NCBI GenBank assembly: GCA_024509875.1
Contig: JAMPIV010022937.1
Coordinates: 62,001 to 126,000, forward strand
Length of the DNA: 64,000 nucleotides
Reading direction: 5' to 3'
Source of the DNA: Oreohelix idahoensis
Lineage: Eukaryota > Mollusca > Gastropoda > Stylommatophora > Oreohelicidae
In this document: positions 62,580 to 64,000 of the stretch, piece after piece
Numbering within the stretch: the stretch's first letter is position 1
Layout: the number at the start of each line of letters is the position of its first letter
Program-made: the position numbers and the translations under genes
The notes under the pieces: generated by a model
What the model saw: only the letters and a program-made list of their open reading frames with translations
The model's database searches: none
Told to the model about the DNA's origin: nothing

Positions 62580-64000
62580 TGTGGTGAAGTGGGATGTTAT
62601 AAATATTTATAGGGGACTTAGTGTACTGACTGAGATCAGCTGTGAAGGTATATATATCTAATAAGAGTAGTGTATTATATATATAACCTTACTTGCTACC
62701 ACATATCTATATATCTCAGTCAGAATTATTCTGGAATAGTGTGATGACTACGTTATGTGTCTAGGGTATGTGTATGATGAAGTGTAAGTCACAACAACAG
62801 ACAGATAAACAATTTAATTTAATCCACTACTCTTAACAACACTGTGACACTCACATACATATAACACTCTATGAGAATATCTTAAAGAAGTCACTCGTAA
62901 CTTTTCAAATAACAATATGTATTCATTACTGGCATGAATGAATATGTGTCCTGATTCAACTACAAGGGAACCAGGAATCACAATCAATTTAAATTACAAG
63001 TTATGTACAGAATTTATCAATATGAATATTGTAGTGACATATATTATTAAAAATATCCTATGTGTGTCAGTTGTGTAGTGGTAATATGAGGTAATACTGG
63101 TTTTGTTTTGTTCAAGCTCTGTTGGTATTTGTCATCATGACTTCAATAGTTTGTCTTTTGGGACTAGTATTGGAGATGTTCTCAGTTCCTGATATTAAGA
63201 CAATTAAATTCCCCTCTTAATGTTAATTTTACAAAGTCAGTTCAAGATGAGGGGACATAATGTTGAGCTCAGCTGGCCAAGTTAGCTTATCTGGCGTGAT
63301 GGCGGCAGGAAAGGACTCCTCTGCTCGAATTCTCCTCTGGGCTCTGGAGACACCTCACTGATAGCTAAAAGGACCAAGGAGTATGCTGTCCGACACTGGA
63401 TTCAGCAAAGCTCTGACCAGGTGCTGCTCAGTACCATCAAGACCACTGTCCCTGAAATCAAGAAGGATGTACCTTCTACTTCATAACTAACTTATACTCT
63501 CTTTTACACTGATCACAATACAGCACAAACATTGAGTTCAGAGCGTTAGGCCAACTGTCAGCTTCATTCTGAAGTACTTTATACCAGCATTAACCTCCTT
63601 AATGGTTACTACGCCTCTGCAATTCCAGCATTATTTCTTTCTAGTCAATCATCTAGGTGTCAGTGTACTATTTGGCCATTCCATGCCGTTTTACTTCCCT
63701 CCGACACCCTCTGTTCAGGCTGGAGCATTATAGGCTTTATCTCTTGTTTGCCACTGAACTACACATATATATACAGGCATAAATTAACAATTTACATTCA
63801 ATTTTCATTAAAAGATACTGAATGGTTCAAGCTTACCACAATTTCATGGAAATAAACACAGATACGTTGATTAGCAATGAATTCTGGCACAATTACTGGC
63901 ACAAATTTCCATCTGCTTATGTTCCAGGCTTTTATTTTAGCAAAATTGTGAGCTGGCTTCAACGCACTGTTGCTTTATCAAGCTTATTTAAACAAGTGGT
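62580..64000 (-). repeat. 5' LTR of element C (cut by window edge)
   Basis: Matches 55367-56790 with few differences (for example one T fewer near 63000, GTCAGTTC versus GTCATTTC near 63240). The window ends inside it. Confidence 0.92.

Larger units (their letters stand above)
55367..64000 (-). mobile_element. Element C: LTR retrotransposon related to A, runs off right edge
   Basis: A minus-strand element with a complete 3' LTR (55367-57785), purine tract, pol, gag, primer-binding site and the first 1.4 kb (by position) of the 5' LTR. By LTR length it should end about 1 kb beyond the window. It keeps protease and the full DX35E integrase that element A lost. One frame break is seen (about 59115). 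It is the best template for the gene order of this family: gag-PR-IN-RT-RH. Confidence 0.93.

Overview
The window is a repeat-dominated stretch of a large animal genome. It shows no host gene structure: no recognisable conserved exons, and every protein signature I can name belongs to a transposable element. The mix (Tc1-type DD34E transposon, several LINE types with short simple-sequence tails, a Penelope-type GIY-YIG fragment, a hAT remnant, Helitron-like elements, tRNA-headed SINEs, and a cysteine-rich repeated gene family I associate with arthropods) points to an invertebrate, most likely an arthropod with a big genome. This placement is an inference; no ribosomal or single-copy marker is present.

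The main content is three long-terminal-repeat retrotransposons of one clade. Element A (2473-11413, plus strand, target-site duplication GCACT) and element B (12188-22897, plus strand, target-site duplication TTCAC) are complete at both ends. Element C (from 55367 to beyond the right edge, minus strand) is a close relative of A with full-length gag, protease and integrase. In all three, integrase lies UPSTREAM of reverse transcriptase and RNase H (gag-PR-IN-RT-RH), although the proteins are of Ty3/gypsy type (FMDD reverse transcriptase, DX35E integrase with a GPY/F-like C-terminus). This copia-like order in a gypsy-type element is known for the Gmr1 group. The LTRs are very long (about 2.3-2.85 kb). 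Each copy has at least one reading-frame lesion; B is very young by LTR identity. A carries a divergent block in place of protease and the integrase core, including about 400 bases of unidentified open sequence.

Region by region: 1-2467, old repeat debris (LINE 3' end, a Tigger/pogo-like end); 2473-11413, element A; 12188-22897, element B; 22903-25200, a broken copy of a cysteine-rich repeated gene; 25560-27480, SINE-like repeats and a Penelope GIY-YIG fragment; 27480-30672, a 3.2-kb polypyrimidine (CTTT)n satellite whose long 'ORFs' are artefacts; 30698-32552, two LINE remnants; 32553-35240, unassigned; 35250-37175, an endonuclease-bearing LINE fragment between (ACAT)n arrays plus an eroded LTR; 37430-38830, SINE, MITE and Helitron pieces; 41092-42423, a second (inverted) copy of the cysteine-rich gene; 43700-44441, an internally deleted hAT gene with a SINE inside it; 44900-50760, SINEs, a LINE 3' end and two inverted Helitron-like elements; 51092-52612, a whole Tc1-type transposon with one stop codon in its transposase; 52613-54888, unassigned; 54889 to the end, a SINE and element C.

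Functionally, the autonomous sets visible are retrotransposition (A/B/C) and cut-and-paste transposition (Tc1), each disabled by small lesions. The short elements (SINEs, MITE, Helitron-like) encode nothing and would depend on proteins supplied elsewhere. Coordinates of repeat edges other than those fixed by target-site duplications are approximate.
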